A stretch of 6,475 bases of DNA from Clostridia bacterium (GTDB lineage: Bacteria; Bacillota; Clostridia; Oscillospirales; Acutalibacteraceae): assembly GCA_024404065.1 (NCBI GenBank), contig JAKSQR010000091.1, positions 1 through 6,475 on the forward strand, written 5' to 3'. A model generated the notes under the pieces. The model was not told where the DNA came from. It saw only the letters and a program-made list of their open reading frames with translations, and did no database searches. Positions within the stretch are counted from its first letter, which is position 1. Each line of letters starts with the position of its first letter. Shown piece after piece: positions 5,454 through 6,475 of the stretch. A program made the translations under genes and the position numbers.

Positions 5454-6475
5454 ATGAATATGGATTTTGAAAAGAAGCTTACAATTCCTCAGGAAACTAA
5501 GGAAATGTACCCCCTTGAAGCTTCACTTGCAAAAATTGTTGCAGAGAGAAATGCTGAAATTGCAAAGATTTTCAGCGGCGAAAGCGATAAGCTTGCCCTC
5601 ATTATCGGCCCCTGCTCAGCAGACAGAGAGGATAGCGTAATTGACTACATCTCAAGGCTTCGTGAGGTGCAGGAAAAGGTTAAGGATAAGATTGTAATCA
5701 TCCCCCGTATTTACACAGGTAAGCCCCGTACAACAGGCTCAGGCTACAAGGGTATGCTCCATAACCCCGACCCCGAAGGCCATTCAGATTTATTCAAGGG
5801 CATTATCGCTATCAGAGAGCTTCACATGAAGGCTCTTAAGGAAACAGGCTTTAACTGTGCAGACGAAATGCTCTACCCCGATAACTACAAGTACCTTGAT
5901 GATATACTTGCTTATGTTGCAATCGGTGCCCGCTCAGTAGAGAATCAGGAGCACAGACTTACCGCATCAGGCATTGAAGTGCCCGTAGGTATGAAGAATC
6001 CCACAGGCGGCGACCTTTCTGTTATGATGAATGCTATCTATGCAGGTCAGCACCCCCACACCTTCATTTACAGAGGCTGGCAGGCACACTCAAAGGGCAA
6101 CCCCCTTACACACGCAATTCTTCGTGGTTACAATGATAAGCACGGCAAGAGCCTGCCTAACTACCACTTTGAGGATATCAGAGATGTTGCAAACCTTTAC
6201 GCAGCAAATAAGGACCTTGTAAATCCCGCAGTAATTATTGATACAAACCACGCAAACAGCGGCAAGGACCCCTTCCAGCAGTTAAGAATTGCCAAGGAGG
6301 TTATGCTTAACAGACAGTACAGCGAGGATGTTAAGACCGTAGTTAAGGGCTTCATGACCGAGAGCTACATTGAGGACGGTAACCAGAAAATCGGTGACGG
6401 CGTTTACGGCAAATCCATCACAGACGCCTGCATCGGCTGGGCAAAAACCGAAGAGCTCATCTACACAATCGCAGA
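5454..6475 (+). CDS. aroF: DAHP synthase, type I (AroF/AroG/AroH family), 3' end cut by window
   Basis: It condenses phosphoenolpyruvate with erythrose 4-phosphate to DAHP, the first and usually rate-controlling step of the pathway. The frame is open from ATG 5454 to the last base, giving 340 residues; E. coli AroG has 350, so only a short tail should be missing. All four expected metal ligands are present: Cys54 in GPCS, His266 in TNHANSGK, Glu303 in MTESY and Asp324 in SITDACIGW. PRIY plus KPRTT (84-94) and ARSVENQEHR (159-168) supply the substrate-binding residues. The loop GSGYKGMLHNPDPEG replaces the VGWKGLINDP of enteric enzymes. The roughly 50-residue N-terminal arm before GPCS resembles the regulatory arm of the AroFGH group and is too short for a fused chorismate mutase. 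Which end product inhibits it cannot be read from the sequence; position next to tyrA hints at tyrosine. Codon use differs from its neighbours (mostly AAG and TAC). The symbol could equally be aroG or aroH. Confidence 0.95.
   Translation, partial: MNMDFEKKLTIPQETKEMYPLEASLAKIVAERNAEIAKIFSGESDKLALIIGPCSADREDSVIDYISRLREVQEKVKDKIVIIPRIYTGKPRTTGSGYKGMLHNPDPEGHSDLFKGIIAIRELHMKALKETGFNCADEMLYPDNYKYLDDILAYVAIGARSVENQEHRLTASGIEVPVGMKNPTGGDLSVMMNAIYAGQHPHTFIYRGWQAHSKGNPLTHAILRGYNDKHGKSLPNYHFEDIRDVANLYAANKDLVNPAVIIDTNHANSGKDPFQQLRIAKEVMLNRQYSEDVKTVVKGFMTESYIEDGNQKIGDGVYGKSITDACIGWAKTEELIYTIA

Larger units (their letters stand above)
1..6475 (+). other. Shikimate/tyrosine biosynthesis operon
   Basis: Seven genes in one orientation are separated by 12, 15, -4, 12, -11 and 5 bp, with no room for an internal promoter or terminator outside coding sequence. 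Together they encode every enzyme from DAHP formation to chorismate, plus prephenate dehydrogenase. The operon extends beyond both window edges, so its leader (where a T-box or other attenuator might sit) and its end are not visible. Confidence 0.9.

Noticed and set aside
6031..6222. 63-codon plus-strand open frame
   Set aside because: It lies inside the DAHP synthase frame, which shows family motifs throughout; the short frame resembles no protein and is an out-of-frame shadow.

Overview
The window is a compact, all-plus-strand aromatic amino acid biosynthesis operon. Base composition is moderately AT-rich, the ribosome binding sites are purine-rich (AAGGAA, AGGAGTGA, AAAGGAG), and the subfamily signatures look clostridial: RGGGHFSG in chorismate synthase, a type II dehydroquinase, ECGTTIRF in EPSP synthase and a short-lid shikimate kinase. 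Together these suggest a member of the Bacillota, probably class Clostridia and perhaps a gut Ruminococcus/Oscillospiraceae-type organism. That placement is inference from style, not a species call.

Layout, left to right: 3' part of aroB (3-dehydroquinate synthase, 1-582); aroC (chorismate synthase, 595-1683); a fused shikimate dehydrogenase-shikimate kinase, aroE-aroK (1699-2937); aroQ (type II 3-dehydroquinate dehydratase, 2934-3368); aroA (EPSP synthase, 3381-4589); tyrA (prephenate dehydrogenase without an ACT domain, 4579-5448); and a type I DAHP synthase, aroF-like, from 5454 and cut by the window end at 6475. Gaps are 5-15 bp and two junctions overlap (4 and 11 bp), so the genes are almost certainly co-transcribed and partly translationally coupled. 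There is no intergenic stretch over 15 bp, and I see no promoter, riboswitch, terminator, RNA gene, mobile element or CRISPR.

The genes cover all seven steps from erythrose 4-phosphate plus phosphoenolpyruvate to chorismate: DAHP synthase (aroF), AroB, AroQ, AroE domain, AroK domain, AroA, AroC. TyrA then takes prephenate towards tyrosine. The chorismate mutase that links AroC to TyrA is not visible here. Gene order does not follow pathway order.

This is core metabolism and I find no undescribed system in it. The points most worth a second look are the AroE-AroK fusion, the high-expression-like codon bias of the DAHP synthase gene compared with its neighbours, the tyrA-aroF adjacency, and the variant residues around the EPSP synthase glyphosate/PEP site.
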